From Malania oleifera (taxonomy: Eukaryota; Streptophyta; Magnoliopsida; Santalales; Ximeniaceae), in the NCBI RefSeq assembly GCF_029873635.1, contig NC_080425.1, positions 44,100,402 to 44,164,401 of the forward strand: a DNA stretch of 64,000 nt. The letters are read 5' to 3'. Of this stretch, positions 44,980 to 56,853 are shown one piece after another. The notes under the pieces were generated by a model that was not told the DNA's origin, made no database searches, and saw only the letters and a program-made list of their open reading frames with translations. The position numbers were made by a program, and so were the translations under genes. Position 1 is the first letter of the stretch. Each line of letters opens with the position of its first letter.

Positions 44980-44989
44980 CTTATAAAGG
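44980..44989 (-). promoter_or_regulatory. Second TATA box in duplicated promoter unit of gene 2
   Basis: The same motif 104 bp further upstream. A longer CT tract lies between the two units than in gene 1. Confidence 0.6.
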
Positions 44990-45211
44990 CCGTAGGGGGT
45001 GGGTGGGAGAAAGGAGTCAATTAATTTTATTGAGTAAACAGAGCATGTGGGGAGAGAATATGGGTTGTTCTTGTTGAATCTCAGCCTTACAGCCTACGAA
45101 CAGGAACGCGTTTGGAGATCCCTCACGCCGAACTTATTTTATTTCAACGCCCTTCTACGTACTCTATTGGCATTAATACACATTCTCATCGCATATTTCC
45201 ACGTGATTCTT

Positions 45212-46198
45212 GAATGTATCTGAATTAATTTTTTATTGGGAGTAAGGAGTTTGGACTTTGTATTCTGAATTTTTATTTAATAAATTTAAGTATGACATAA
45301 TATAGAACATATGGAATAGCTTTTCCTTTAGAAAGTTTGAACTTGAAATTTTGAAATATTAAGTTTTTTTTCTTTAAAAAGAGTCACTTTCTTTTTTATA
45401 TTTAGTTATCAAGAAAGTGAGAAAGAAAGAAAAATATATAATAAATTAATAAATAAAATTTTAGTTTTAAAACCATTAGCATTGGATTTTAAAATTTTTA
45501 TAATTAAATTAGAATAAATTTATTTTTAATAAGATCTAATATTGAGAGAAATTATAATAAAAAATAATTTTTTTTATTTCCTTTTCCTTTTTTTCACTAA
45601 TGAAAATCTTTAATCCAAATGGACCTAGTTAATTTAAATATAATATAATACAAAATTATGTTAAATTTCCTTTTATATTCACACATTTTAAATATATTTT
45701 TTAAAATTTTTATATGCTCTCAAACCCCATATAGGCAAATTTGTGATGGTGGATGGTTTTTTTTTTTTTTTTTAATCAACCCTATATGGAATTGATTTAA
45801 GGGTAAATGAATAAACCTTGCCTTGAAGCTTGGAGTTAGGACTTTAATTAATATGTTTAGATAAAACTAAATAAAATTAAATTAATGATGCACTTAAGAG
45901 CATTAATTTCGAATCTTAGATTTGAATTTGAGTGGATTTGAATAAAATTTAATACAATTTTATATTACATTTTGTCCAAATCTATATAAATCTTTTTAGG
46001 TCTCTGCCAAACAAGAATAAATTTATCTAAATTTCTAATTTCTTAATGTGTTACAGAGTAATTTTAATTTTATGTTGTACCAAGGACTAAACAATTATAT
46101 TAAATTAGTAAATTATCTACTGTAATAAATATAATAACTTAGACATTATTTACTTTATAAAAAAATTACGTATTCGTTAAATTGGAAAGGAAGAAGCT
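45212..46198. other. AT-rich intergenic sequence
   Basis: No gene. Contains a T run (45758-45773) and a degraded MITE-like copy 3 (about 45905-46013, sharing gtggatttgaataaaatttaatacaa-type arms with the copies at 3246 and 30139). Confidence 0.5.
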
Positions 46199-47281
46199 TG
46201 TCTCGTAGCATTGTTTGGTTCACGGTATCTTTAACACCTTGATCGGTTCGGACTAAGGAGTGCCTTGGCCCCAACACTCAAGTAAACCAACAATAAATAA
46301 ATAAATAAATAAAATAAAATAAAATAAAATTGAGGTAACTTGATCAACCCCAAACTGAAGAACACCTTCGCTCCAAGGCCCAAGGGAGTGGAGGAGACGA
46401 GGAGAAAGAAAGGGATACATGCAATTCTTAGTGAGGATGGATTAGAGGTAGTGAAGAGTCCCGGTGAAATCGAGGAAGCTATTTGAATACACTCAATAAT
46501 ATGCCTCCTCCTAATATTATTCTCCCAGTTTTAGTAAATCTGTGTGTGCTCTGTTCGACCGAACCAAGTAAATCCGGTGTTCCATTCTTGTTTGTTTATT
46601 TTTTTCGTGTGTGATTGTTGCTTTTAGATCCACCCCCAACAATTGGAGCGAGGTTGGAGCAAAATCGCCAGATTGGAGAAAAATTCTTGGATTGGAGCCT
46701 ATGTCTAGTAGCCCAAAACTTAGTTTTGAGCCCACCATTGCGTTCCTCTCGTCAAGACAAAGCCAAAGGTTGTAACCGAAGCTCGAACAGAGCTTAGAAG
46801 AGGCCACACGTGCAACCAACGTCCAGGTTACATTCCCACGTGCAGTCAACGTCTAGGTGACATTCCCACCCGCCCCCAGATGCCCTCATGCAACGGCAAG
46901 TGATCGGCAGGTCATCTCACTTGCTTCCACGCACCGGCGATCGCCCAACAAATTGAAGGAAGAAGATGACGTGATGTCAGCGCCACGTCACCCCGTCCAA
47001 GTCAACGCATGGTTAGCCGGACCCCGCAACACGTCAGTATAGTTAGTGCTAGGTCAGCGCACCACGTGGCGCCGAGTAAGCGGCCACATCAGTTGGGTCC
47101 CGCAACAAGGCAGCAGCCGAGTCAGCGGCCCACATCATTCAGCCCATGCCATGTCAGCAATTGGGACCCGCAGTGATATGCAAGTAGGTGGACACAATAG
47201 TGCCACATAAGCGGTGGTACCCCCACCTGTGCCACGTCAGCTGATGGTGTCAATTAACGGCGCCGCTAACTCCATCAGGAA
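46199..47281 (+). mobile_element. Probable copia LTR and leader remnant
   Basis: The segment ends an LTR-like stretch with ccacccccaaca (46630-46641). It is followed by attgg|agcgaggttgg, which reads as the common tRNA-Met primer region with its central six bases deleted. The LTR start is uncertain (46199 is a guess). The leader to 47281 is GC-rich, non-coding, and full of CACGTCAGC-like motifs. It is cut off by SIRE-E at 47282. An (AAAT)n/(AAAAT)n repeat lies at about 46292-46330. Confidence 0.35.
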
Positions 47282-48259
47282 TGTTAATTCAGGTGTAATC
47301 CCAAGAGGGGGGTGAATTAGGTATTTTAAAAATATTTCAGTTTATTTTACCACTTAATCCCTATTTCAAAATTTAACAAATTAATTGCAGGGGCTTGAAG
47401 TTAATTCAAATTATTATCTCAATAAATTCTATTTTACCCAATTGATTATCAAGTGTGTATAATATACATCAACATACAAACATGCAAAAAGCTGATAATG
47501 TAATGCAAGCAAAATTTAAAAAGATACGGGAAGAGAGAAGGCAAATACGATTTTACGAGACTCAACCAACCCAGCCTACGTCCTTGCTTTAAGCAACCCA
47601 CTCAAGGATTCCACTAAATCTCTACTCCTTTAACCGGGAAGGATCTTCCTTTACAAGCTGCTGCTTACAAAAGGCACAGCTTCCTTCTCACTCGGTTCAC
47701 AACCTGAACCGTGATTACAATATAAAATTTCAAATATGCAAAAACTCAATATTGCTTCTAACAAAGCTAGTGAGTACAATGGAAAATCTAACACATATTC
47801 ATATGATAAAATTTGAAGCTCAGTATGTATGTAATGATGATATCGTTATATGAATAAGATGCTTTACAAATCAATCCTTTAAATTAATATCTCCCAAATA
47901 TGATTTCATAAATAAATGCTTTGGAGAAAAATAAGGTTCGATTTCATAATACTTTAAACAAGATTAGAAAACAAGATCCTTTCAAAAATAAACTTTGATA
48001 ATGCACAGATCTATATTTTTGCTATCAATAACCTGTAACGTTGGATCTTTGAATAAATAGACAACTTTGAATATAGCAAATATTTAAACACTATGTTTGA
48101 AAAATAATATCCCTTAATAATATGTATTTAGAGGTTCTTAGGATTTGCAATCACATACTTTTTACACTAATCAAATAGCAACCCTTTGAATGAAGATATA
48201 TTTAAAACTTTCTTCAAGATTTTAGTTTCAAACAGAAGCTTTTCTCAAGTAGTGATCTT

Positions 48260-48260
<1 letters not shown>

Positions 48261-48326
<66 letters not shown>
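48261..48326. repeat. (CA)27 followed by (TA)n microsatellite
   Basis: Perfect CA run at 48261-48314 then TA repeats, inside the SIRE-E LTR. The equivalent place in the SIRE-F LTRs holds a short gtgtgcatatatata on the other strand, so the array grew from that seed. Confidence 0.85.
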
Positions 48327-49080
48327 ATAACTCAAGATCAACTTATCAAAAAGAATATTCAATGATAAGTTTGGGAGATGAAGAACTCTTTGAGAACAAG
48401 CAAACACTTAGTTTGATCACCAAACCTCAATACCATATTTGTTTGCACAATAGTTGCTGAAACCCCCTTTGGAAATCAACGTAGCCCAAGCTTTAATATG
48501 TTGTAAACGCTTTGAAATAGCACACAAGAGCTTAGCAATAAGTTCAACAATGTTCAAATATGTGTATACGTTTAAGGCTCCCAATTCTCATACAAAAGTT
48601 GAGGCACTAGGGTTTATAGGTTGATTATATAGGTTGTTGACTCTACGAGTCCAATCCGGTTTCGATAATGACGAATCGCTTGGTATTTGATCTGTGCATT
48701 GAGTTTATGAACATGACCTATATTAAGCATGTACGGAAGGATAACGAGTCATGGAAATCACAATGTAAAGCTAACAAATCTTGGTAAGATCCATGGAACT
48801 CAAAGAGTACGAGAATCAAGTTGCAAGCGGCAAAGTTCAAGAACATCTTGGGAATGGGTATTTAGAACTCATGTACTTATATTTTCATATAATTTAATTT
48901 GAGGCTCAACATAACTTAGGATGATTTTAGGATTCATGCATTTCATGTATATCATTAGGGGACTTTCATGGACGTAGAAATATTCTTAAAACCTTGGAAA
49001 GTACCTTTATAAAAGAGCCAAGAAAGAAAGTAAAATAGATTTTTAAATTAAAAAAAAAAAGGAAAATTGAGAAAAAGGGG

Positions 49081-49285
49081 ACTTCAGTAGCCTGAACTCA
49101 CCCTCAGTAGCCTAAAGAATTTCTTCAGGAGCCTGTAGATTAAGTTCGGTAGCCTAAAAAATTAATGGGAAAACACAGCAACAAGGTCGAGATACTTCAG
49201 TTGCCTGACCCTGGAACTTCAGTCGCTTGAAGTCACTATAGGAGCCTAAACTTCAACATTAGTAGCTTGAAGTCGCGGGAAAGTT
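49081..49285 (+). promoter_or_regulatory. Interrupted-palindrome array in SIRE-F 5' LTR
   Basis: About eight spaced units of the form cttcag-tagc-ctgaag, where the outer six bases are inverted complements. They end some 80 bp before the TATA box. Several are mutated here, and the copies in the 3' LTR (57303-57480) are cleaner. Confidence 0.7.
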
Positions 49286-49365
49286 TAAAAATCATATTTT
49301 TATTAAATGAACTCGCGAGCTATTTCTTTGATCCAACGGTTGAGATCAATCCTAAGGGTAAGACA

Positions 49366-49374
49366 CTATAAATA
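49366..49374 (+). promoter_or_regulatory. TATA box of SIRE-F 5' LTR
   Basis: ctataaata, followed by ctaaaccctagaatc. The same motif lies at 57568-57576 in the 3' LTR. Confidence 0.65.
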
Positions 49375-50045
49375 CTAAATATCTAAACCCTAGAATCAAG
49401 CTAAGACACTCAAGAAAGAGAAGAACACATCTTATTGAAAGAACATTGAAAACTTGCTCTTATTGATATACAATTGCCTACACTTCAACTTCTAATCATC
49501 GAGCTTGGGCAAATCAACTCAGAATCTCAAAGGGATCTCTCTTATACATCTTGATTGTCAACTTGGTATTGAGGTTTGATCATTCAAGTTAATATTTTCA
49601 AGAGTTTCCCATCCCATCACTTGTTATTGAATATCATTAGAAAAGTTTGATCTTGAGTGTGCACATACATATAAAAATTGTTTTTGAAAAGATCACTACT
49701 TGAGAAAGTTTTTTAGCTATTGGTTGATTGGTTTTTTGATTCAAGAGTATATATATTGTTCATAGAGATTATTATTGTAAAATCTATTTTTGATTAAGTA
49801 TTAAGAGGTTGATCTTGAGTGTGCATATATATATATTAAATCACTTTGATAAGAATACCACTTGAAAAGAGCTTTACCTATTGATTAAATATTTTAGGTT
49901 CAAGTGAGTTTTTCATTCAAAGACTAAATACTTTTAATATTACAAATCCACTTGATTAGATATCCTTGGAGTTCTTAAATACATATATTGTTGAAGGATA
50001 TTTTCTGAAATAGATTACATTGGTTTTTGATCTTTGGAATACATA

Positions 50046-50087
<42 letters not shown>

Positions 50088-50908
50088 CATATTGCAAAGG
50101 TCGTGTTGTGATTGAATATTTGAAAGAAAGCTTTGTGATTTTGATTGATTTAATATTCAAGACAAAGTTTTTATTAATAAGTTCACATCAAATATACTTG
50201 TGCATTTTTGCAAAGAGAACTAAGAACCCTAAAATTCTCCAAAGCGTTTTAAATATATCATTACTTGGGAGTTTTGGTTAAAGAGGGAAATTGTTTATTG
50301 AAGCATTTCATTTATAAAACGATGTTATCGTTTCATTCATATTGAGCTTCAAGTTTTATCATATGATTATGTACTAAGACTTTGAATTGTACTCACTAGC
50401 TTTGTTAGAAGCAACATTGAGTGTTTTGTAGATTAAATTGTATTCAAGGTTCGGTTTGTGAACCGGGGTTGAGGAGAGAGCTGTATCTCTTGTAAGTAAT
50501 GGATCAGGAGGGAGCTGTACCTCTTGTAAGTAGCGGATTGTAAGGGAAGCTCCGTTCCAATTTAAGGAGCAGAGATTTTAGTGGAATCCTTGAGTGGGTT
50601 GCTCAAGGCGAGGACATAGGTTGGGTTGGTTGAACCTCATAAAATCGTGGTTGCATTCTCTCTTCCCTTATCCTTTTTACTTTTCACATCATATTTCAAT
50701 TTCCTATTTGCTTGTGTATGTTGAATAACTTTACAAGCTTTTAATTGTGTAAAAGGGAATTCATTGATTTAGTAATTCAAATCAACATCAATTCCAGCCA
50801 TTAATTAGTTAAACATAGAAATAGGGATTGATTGGTAAATAAGTTTTTAAGATTTTTTTAAAATACCCAATTCACCCCAACTCTTGGGATTACACCTAAA
50901 TCAACAAT

Positions 50909-50920
50909 TGGTATCAGAGA
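50909..50920 (+). other. SIRE-F primer-binding site
   Basis: tggtatcagaga, matching the initiator tRNA-Met primer site, three bases after the LTR end. Confidence 0.9.
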
Positions 50921-50961
50921 GGGTTTACATAGACGTAATTGTTAATTTGTAAAAAGATCAC

Positions 50962-51950
50962 ATGAATTATTGTGGTGTATGCCCATTTGGTGTGGAACAA
51001 ATATCTGCAAGACCTCCATTGTTTTATGGTGAAAATTTCACCGAATGGAAAATGAGAATGACTATTTTTATCAAATCCATGGATTGGAGAACTTGGAGAA
51101 TAATTGATCAAGGAAACCTAGCTCTTATGAAAATTATTGATAATGTTGAAATCCCTAAATCTGAATATGAGCTGAATGAGAATGACATGAAAGTAATGCA
51201 AATAAATTTTGGTGCTATGAACATTATATTGCTTGGTTTAGATACTAATGTTTTTTCATGAAATCAAGTCATGTCAAAGTGGTAAGGAGATATGGGAAGA
51301 ACTCAATAGGAGATTTGGAGAGATCAAAGGAAAGAAGTCCTCTACTTGGGAAGATCCATACTCAAGTGATAAGGTAGTAGAAAACTATGACCTAGTTGCA
51401 TTGGTTGATGAAGAGGTACACTCTACTCACTCTACTTCTCATTCAAATTCTCAAAATGATTCATGCAATCACTGTGATACATCTTGTGATAGTTCTCGTA
51501 GTGAATATTATGATGAATCTGATAATGATAACATGCCATCTTATGAGGAATTACAAAAGGAATTTGTTAATGCTTATAAAATGTTAACAAAAATGACCAA
51601 AAAGAAAATAATGTTGGAAAGTGAAAATAAAGAAGTAGCAAAACAGTTAGAGGATTTTCGAGAGTCTCATACTTCTTGGGAAAAAGAAAAGACTGAAAAA
51701 GATTTAGAAATTAAGAGATTAGTAACCAAGAATGAGACAATATTGAAGGATTTAGAATTAAAAGGTTGCGTTGAAAAAGAAAAGGACTTGAAAATCTTGA
51801 AATAGAAAACAACAATGATATGATGGCAAAAGAGCTAAAAGAGTTAAGATCTAAGATTTCGAGTGATAATGCAAAAGATCTTAAAATTTCTGAACTTGAA
51901 TGTAAAACAAACAAAATGATCGATGAATTGGTAAAATTACAAGCTATTTG
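50962..51950 (+). pseudogene. SIRE-F gag remnant
   Basis: The first frame (50962-51261) begins MNYCGVCPFGVEQISARPP and contains FYGENFTEWKMRMTIFIKS, the N-terminal gag signature of SIRE-type elements. It is cut by a stop after LGLDTNVFS, and the frame resumes at 51248 (EIKSCQSGKEIWEELNRRF). A deletion then joins this to an acidic, Ser-rich linker and a coiled-coil-like stretch to 51805. Zinc knuckle and all pol domains are absent. Non-functional. Confidence 0.8.
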
Positions 51951-51959
51951 CCAAAAACT

Positions 51960-52701
51960 CCTCTTTAGACTTTAGGATTGAGATCTTAGGAAAATCATTC
52001 ACGTAAACAAAAGAGGGTCGTGAAGACTAATAGGTAAATTGTAAATCTTAGTATGTGTATCTACTACACTAGTATTACACTAAGAATCCTACAAGAAAGT
52101 CAAGTCAATATGATTCTCTAAGCAAGATATCCAATCTAACTACCTAATGTTTTCATATCATAATGATTGGATAAAATGTTAAGATATTGAATAGCACGCA
52201 AATCTTGATGTACTCAAAAGTGAAGGTTGAGAGATTAACAACTAAAATATTGGGAACTTTATATCTTAGCAATGAGTAACATAAATCATAACATTGAAGA
52301 ATAAATTCACTTCCCAATGGATTAAAGCATTTCTGTTTAATGAATAATTCTTAGTGCTTAACGCATGCTTAAATATTAAAATCCCAAGTTAAGCAGATCA
52401 TGCCAATGCACAAGATTGAGCCTTAGGAATAAAACATAGATTAAAAAATCTTTTAATCCTAAACTCATTCTTGGAGCTTCAAATGGTTAAGTTAGTCATC
52501 TTCCTAGCCACAAGCACTAATAAATCATAAACTCTACATCTTTCAAGTGCTTATTAAAACATATTCCATTATAACCAAATCAGTGGAATTCTCTAAAGGA
52601 ATAAAATTGTTTACCTAGAGATTGTTAATGAATATTCCCATTGTACTTAAAATGTAAAAATTCCTAAGTTTGATATGTGATTAAGCAACATCCACCACAA
52701 G
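51960..52701. other. SIRE-F interior, non-coding
   Basis: AT-rich with no open frame of interest. It ends at the target site of the gypsy solo LTR. Confidence 0.5.
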
Positions 52702-52780
52702 AAATCTGTAACGACCCAAAGAATAATGGTATTTAAATAATAAAGAGGGAGAGAAATGGAAACAGTAACAGAAGGAGGCA

Positions 52781-53037
52781 GTCGACTTTGTCGACGAACG
52801 CGGACATCGTACTTTGGGAAAATACCCCAATAAATTTATTAGTGCCTTGTCAACGAATACAGGGATTTGTCGATGAGGGTACAATAGGACCTTGTCGACG
52901 AGGGCGAGCTTCATCGACGAGAAAATACCGAGAGGGGTTTTTAGGCCATCTGAAATTTGTTGACGAGGAAGTAAGGTTCATCGATGAAATTACTTAAGGA
53001 CTCGTCGACGAGATGACGTGGCTCGTCGACGAAGGCC
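52781..53037 (+). promoter_or_regulatory. TCGTCGACGA palindrome array upstream of gypsy LTR TATA box
   Basis: Ten or so copies of a 10-bp palindrome or near-palindrome (ttgtcgacgaa, ttgtcgatgag, ttgtcgacgag, ttcatcgacgag, ttcatcgatgaa, tcgtcgacgag, tcgtcgacgaa and others). Spacing is about 20-35 bp, and the array stops a few bases before the TATA box at 53042. Confidence 0.75.
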
Positions 53038-53041
53038 ACAG

Positions 53042-53049
53042 TATAAATA
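53042..53049 (+). promoter_or_regulatory. TATA box of gypsy solo LTR
   Basis: tataaata, followed about 40 bp later by a CT-rich leader. Confidence 0.65.
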
Positions 53050-53831
53050 GTATTTAACTCGAATTTTTACACAGAAATTTCATCCGAAACCCTCTCTCTC
53101 TCTCCTCTACGACTCCTCCTCCCTCTTTCTTCAATTTTGGCCCTATCAGTTGCCGGATCGACAATCTAAGGCCACCACGATGCTCATGGCAAAGTTCTTT
53201 GCGAGTCTGCCGGAGCGGATCGTCGGTGAAACGAAGTTGGAATTCATCCCAAATCCAAGGTAAGGTTTTTTATTCAGTTTTTGACCTTCTGACAGTTGTA
53301 GGAAATGATGTAGGCCAAGAAATATTGATATTTTGTTCTGAAAAATGTGGTTTTTAGGGTGTTGAGTGGAGAACCCTGGGGGTGTAGGACCCGTTACAAA
53401 AAGGCGATTTTAGCAGAAACTAGGTAAGGGAAATATGCTATGCTAGGATTTTAAGAATATTAACAGAGTTTTCATAGATACATATATACCAGCTATTATG
53501 TAGTTTTTATAGAATGAATGTTTTAATGTTGTGTGGCCTGAGTAGATATTTGCCTGATGTAAAATTTATACAGTACTTCAACATATCATGTTATATAGCA
53601 TGTATATATAGTTATTCCCAGATGATTAACAGACATATTTATATAGATTTTATTTAGTTCAGTATATCATAGTTTTTACAAAATGCTATATTTTCCTGAA
53701 TACCATAACACACAGTTTATAAAGATAGATTATATAGTTATAACATCGAGATGCTACAGTTATTCAGATTTTAAAGTATTTATAGTACAAAATTATAGCA
53801 TTATGGTTATTTTGGAAACATAATGAAAACA

Positions 53832-53870
<39 letters not shown>

Positions 53871-54762
53871 GTACTTATATATTATTATATCCCTGTGGAG
53901 ATATTACAGACAGATACAGTTTACAGAGCACAGTACCGTTGCTATATACAGATAGAGTGCAACCACATATCTCAGATAGTGTGTGGGTATCATCTAACCG
54001 TGCTCGGAGAGGATGCAGCTCCCTAGTACACTGAGTAGAAGGGGCCGGTTAGACGAGGTAGCAGCCAGTCCCGCGTTTAGGAGTGGATACAGTTTGGCCG
54101 GACTGAGGTAGTGTAGAGTATGATGACTTACCTGGAGGGCCGACCAGGTTAAGTCTCGCCTACGGGTTGCACAACCCTGTTATGAGGGGTCAAATCATGA
54201 CATACAGAGTCTCGGGGAAAGAACATAGTTATATATATATACGTATACAGATTTATAGTTTTTATTGTATATAGTATGTTATAGTAGTATAAATGATAGA
54301 AAGCTCAGATGATACAAATGTTTTAAGCTTTTATACATGTGTTTTATAGATTTTCCAAATCATGTAGTTTTAAATATTATTATTATAATTTTATGACTCA
54401 GTCACCACACACTAGTAATAGCATATTTCCACTTACTGAGTGTCGACTCACCCCATAACTTTACCATTTTTTAGGTGAGCCAGTTAGGCGAGCAGATCAG
54501 GCTCGCGGATAGCGATCACTTGGTCACCCTAGTTATAGGGTAAGTTTTGTGTAGGGTTTTGTCTTTTGAGTAGTTGACACTGGAAAGAGAAATGTATTAT
54601 GTAGCTATGGTTGAAAATACTGAATTCTATTATTGTATATACATGTATTGGTGGTTATGTGATTTATGTTTTTCGACTGCATAGGAGTGCTCATTACATG
54701 CAGGTATTGGAGTAATTTATTAAAAAAAAAAATGGTGAAAATTTTGAGGATGTTACAAAATC

Positions 54763-56853
54763 TTTACCATACCCTGATCATATCCGGTAAAGACTCATCC
54801 ATTATAAGGTAGTACCCTTACTTAAAAATTGAAGACATACTTATAAGGTACCGTCCAATAATTGGATGATCAGAATGGCTAAAGAGCAGCATTCCAAAAT
54901 TAATATTATTCAAAATTGCTCTTTGGCCTATGTACTTGAATATATTCACTTCCTCGAAAATATTTTGAAGATTGTCTACACACAATGAATATTCTTCCGA
55001 ATTTAATGATAATTAGATCTGCAAAATCTCACTTCACAAGCTCTCAAACTTTAAATCAAATCTATTAGAAGAGTTTGAATGTGTAAAATGGCTAAGCTAT
55101 ATGCTATAGGTTTCAATCTATATGATAATTCGAATGACTAGGAGACCTGTGCATTGAGATCCATAAGAAAAGAAACAGTGTAGGCTTATGACCCTGAGGT
55201 AAAAATTGTTTATGATTTTTGCTTCTCTAAGCTAAAACAGGTAAAGTCAATTATAAATCATTCAAAATTTGAGAACACTTGGCTAAACTGGTGAAGAATG
55301 ATTACAAGGAAAAGACATAAAAATATGATAAGTGCAAAATTGAAGGGGAGCAAATTAACTTGAAAATACTATGGCTCTGAAACATAAGCATAATCACATT
55401 GAGTGTTATACTTTGTGTTTACCTCTGGTATCAAATCATGAAAGGTATGTGTAAATTCTTGTGTGCATATTTGATACAACATGTTAACCAAATTGATTTT
55501 TTTTTTTTATACTGAACTAAATTGGTTGCATGCTTAAAAATAATTAGGGGAGCTGAGCTCCATTCCTAGAGAAAAAGCATAAAGAACTCATGTGCATCAT
55601 AGTATCACTCTAGTTGGTCTAAAATATTCACAATGATTGCTTATATGGCTTTGAACTAGTAGTGACATAAATCTTCAATAAGTATAAGCATTTCATTTCA
55701 TCTATGCAAGTATTACAATTCATAGGGGGAGCATCTCGAAATTATTTCCTATCTTATTATGCTTGCCAATATGTATTGTGCTTAGATGTGTAGTGAACTT
55801 TCTGTTGCATGCCCTCAATTTTGATGATTCTATTGAATATGCAAAATGAGAAATATATTACTTTGCTGAAAATTGTTTAAGTTAACCACATGACCTGATT
55901 TTGAAATGAATTGATATAATGAGGATCTGTATGATTAGTCTTTCTGGTTACAATTCTTTTCGGAATGTACTTAAAGCAAATATCTATAGCAAAACTTGTT
56001 TTGAAGATTCGAAAAGGTGAGAGATATATACCAGAGTAAAATTTTGGATAAGAACTAAAGCGGGAGAGATTTTTTTAAATTGCATAATTCATAATGTGTA
56101 TAAACTTAAATAAGTAAAAGAGGGGAGAGCTTTTCTGAGGTAAAATAAGTGTGGTTGCCTAGAATTATATTAGATGACATAATTCAGGGGGAGCAACGTC
56201 ACTTAAGATGTAGTCACTTGGTATCAAATCAATCAACTTTTAGTATCACATTAATCAACATTTGGTATCAATATTTTGTTCACATTTGATATAACATTAG
56301 TTCACATTTGATATCACATGAATCAATATTTGGTATCCTCACATAATCGTTGAAACTTATGCATTAGCAAGGGGGATGGTTGATGTAAAAAAAAAAAGGG
56401 GGAGAAGTAAAGTCTATTAAAAATATAATGGTTGAACAAGATTAAAACTTTAAGATTTCAAAGGGGAGAAGAACTTAAGGGTATGTCCACTCATGTCTTA
56501 TTATTATACACCTTTTTGTTGATGTCAAAAGGGGGAGAAAAATCGAGAAAAAATAAATAAAAACAAATCAGAAGCAGAGAAGAATGAGCAAAAACTATTA
56601 TTGATGTTATTCAACGAGGGAGATATGCAAAGTTCAAGAACTGTTGTTGATGTTATGGTTGAAACCTCATGAGCATATTCATTATGAGCATATTTCATAC
56701 TTCATTTGGATTCAGGCAAAACACTTTGTGTATGAACATGACCATATTGTCATTCATTGAATATTTGATGCATTAATTGAGGGGGAGCCTTGTTACGCAT
56801 AACCCATTATATATTTTTTCTCGTGCAATTGTCATCATAAAAAAGGGGGAGAT
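54763..56853. other. SIRE-F 3' interior, non-coding
   Basis: No ORF of note. Several gggggag runs (for example near 55728, 56189, 56399, 56530 and 56782) resemble repeated polypurine tracts. The last one, at about 56840-56853, borders the 3' LTR. Confidence 0.55.

Larger units (their letters stand above)
40183..45211. repeat. Tandem segmental duplication, copy 2
   Basis: Direct repeat of 34977-39813 with point differences, a longer TA tract (about 42330-42400), a rearranged LTR edge near 42996-43040, and about 25 extra bp downstream of gene 2. It lacks the 3' half of copia-D and its left LTR. Confidence 0.9.
48635..50906 (+). repeat. SIRE-F 5' LTR
   Basis: 2272 bp. A palindrome-like array (49081-49285) lies upstream of a TATA box at 49366-49374. 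Two copies of a gagctgtatctcttgtaag-type unit lie near 50476-50530, and (TA)n at 50050-50085. Confidence 0.92.
52707..54757 (+). mobile_element. Gypsy-type solo LTR inside SIRE-F
   Basis: 2051 bp bounded by the inverted termini tgtaac and gttaca and by the perfect 5-bp target duplication AAATC (52702-52706 and 54758-54762). It starts tgtaacgaccc, a common start of plant Ty3/gypsy (Tekay/Del-like) LTRs. A TATA box (tataaata, 53042-53049) and a CT-rich leader give plus orientation. No interior or partner LTR remains. A CG-rich palindrome array lies at 52781-53037. Confidence 0.88.

Noticed and set aside
46517-46849. 110-codon minus-strand frame
   Set aside because: It lies across the tentative copia LTR end and leader on the opposite strand, with no motif.
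50027-50281. 84-codon frame in the SIRE-F LTR (and its twin at 58231)
   Set aside because: Built on a TA microsatellite (repeating Ile-Tyr) within LTR sequence.
52781-53037. CRISPR-like appearance of spaced repeats in the gypsy LTR
   Set aside because: Units are only 10 bp, variable, unevenly spaced, and lie in a eukaryotic LTR with no cas genes.
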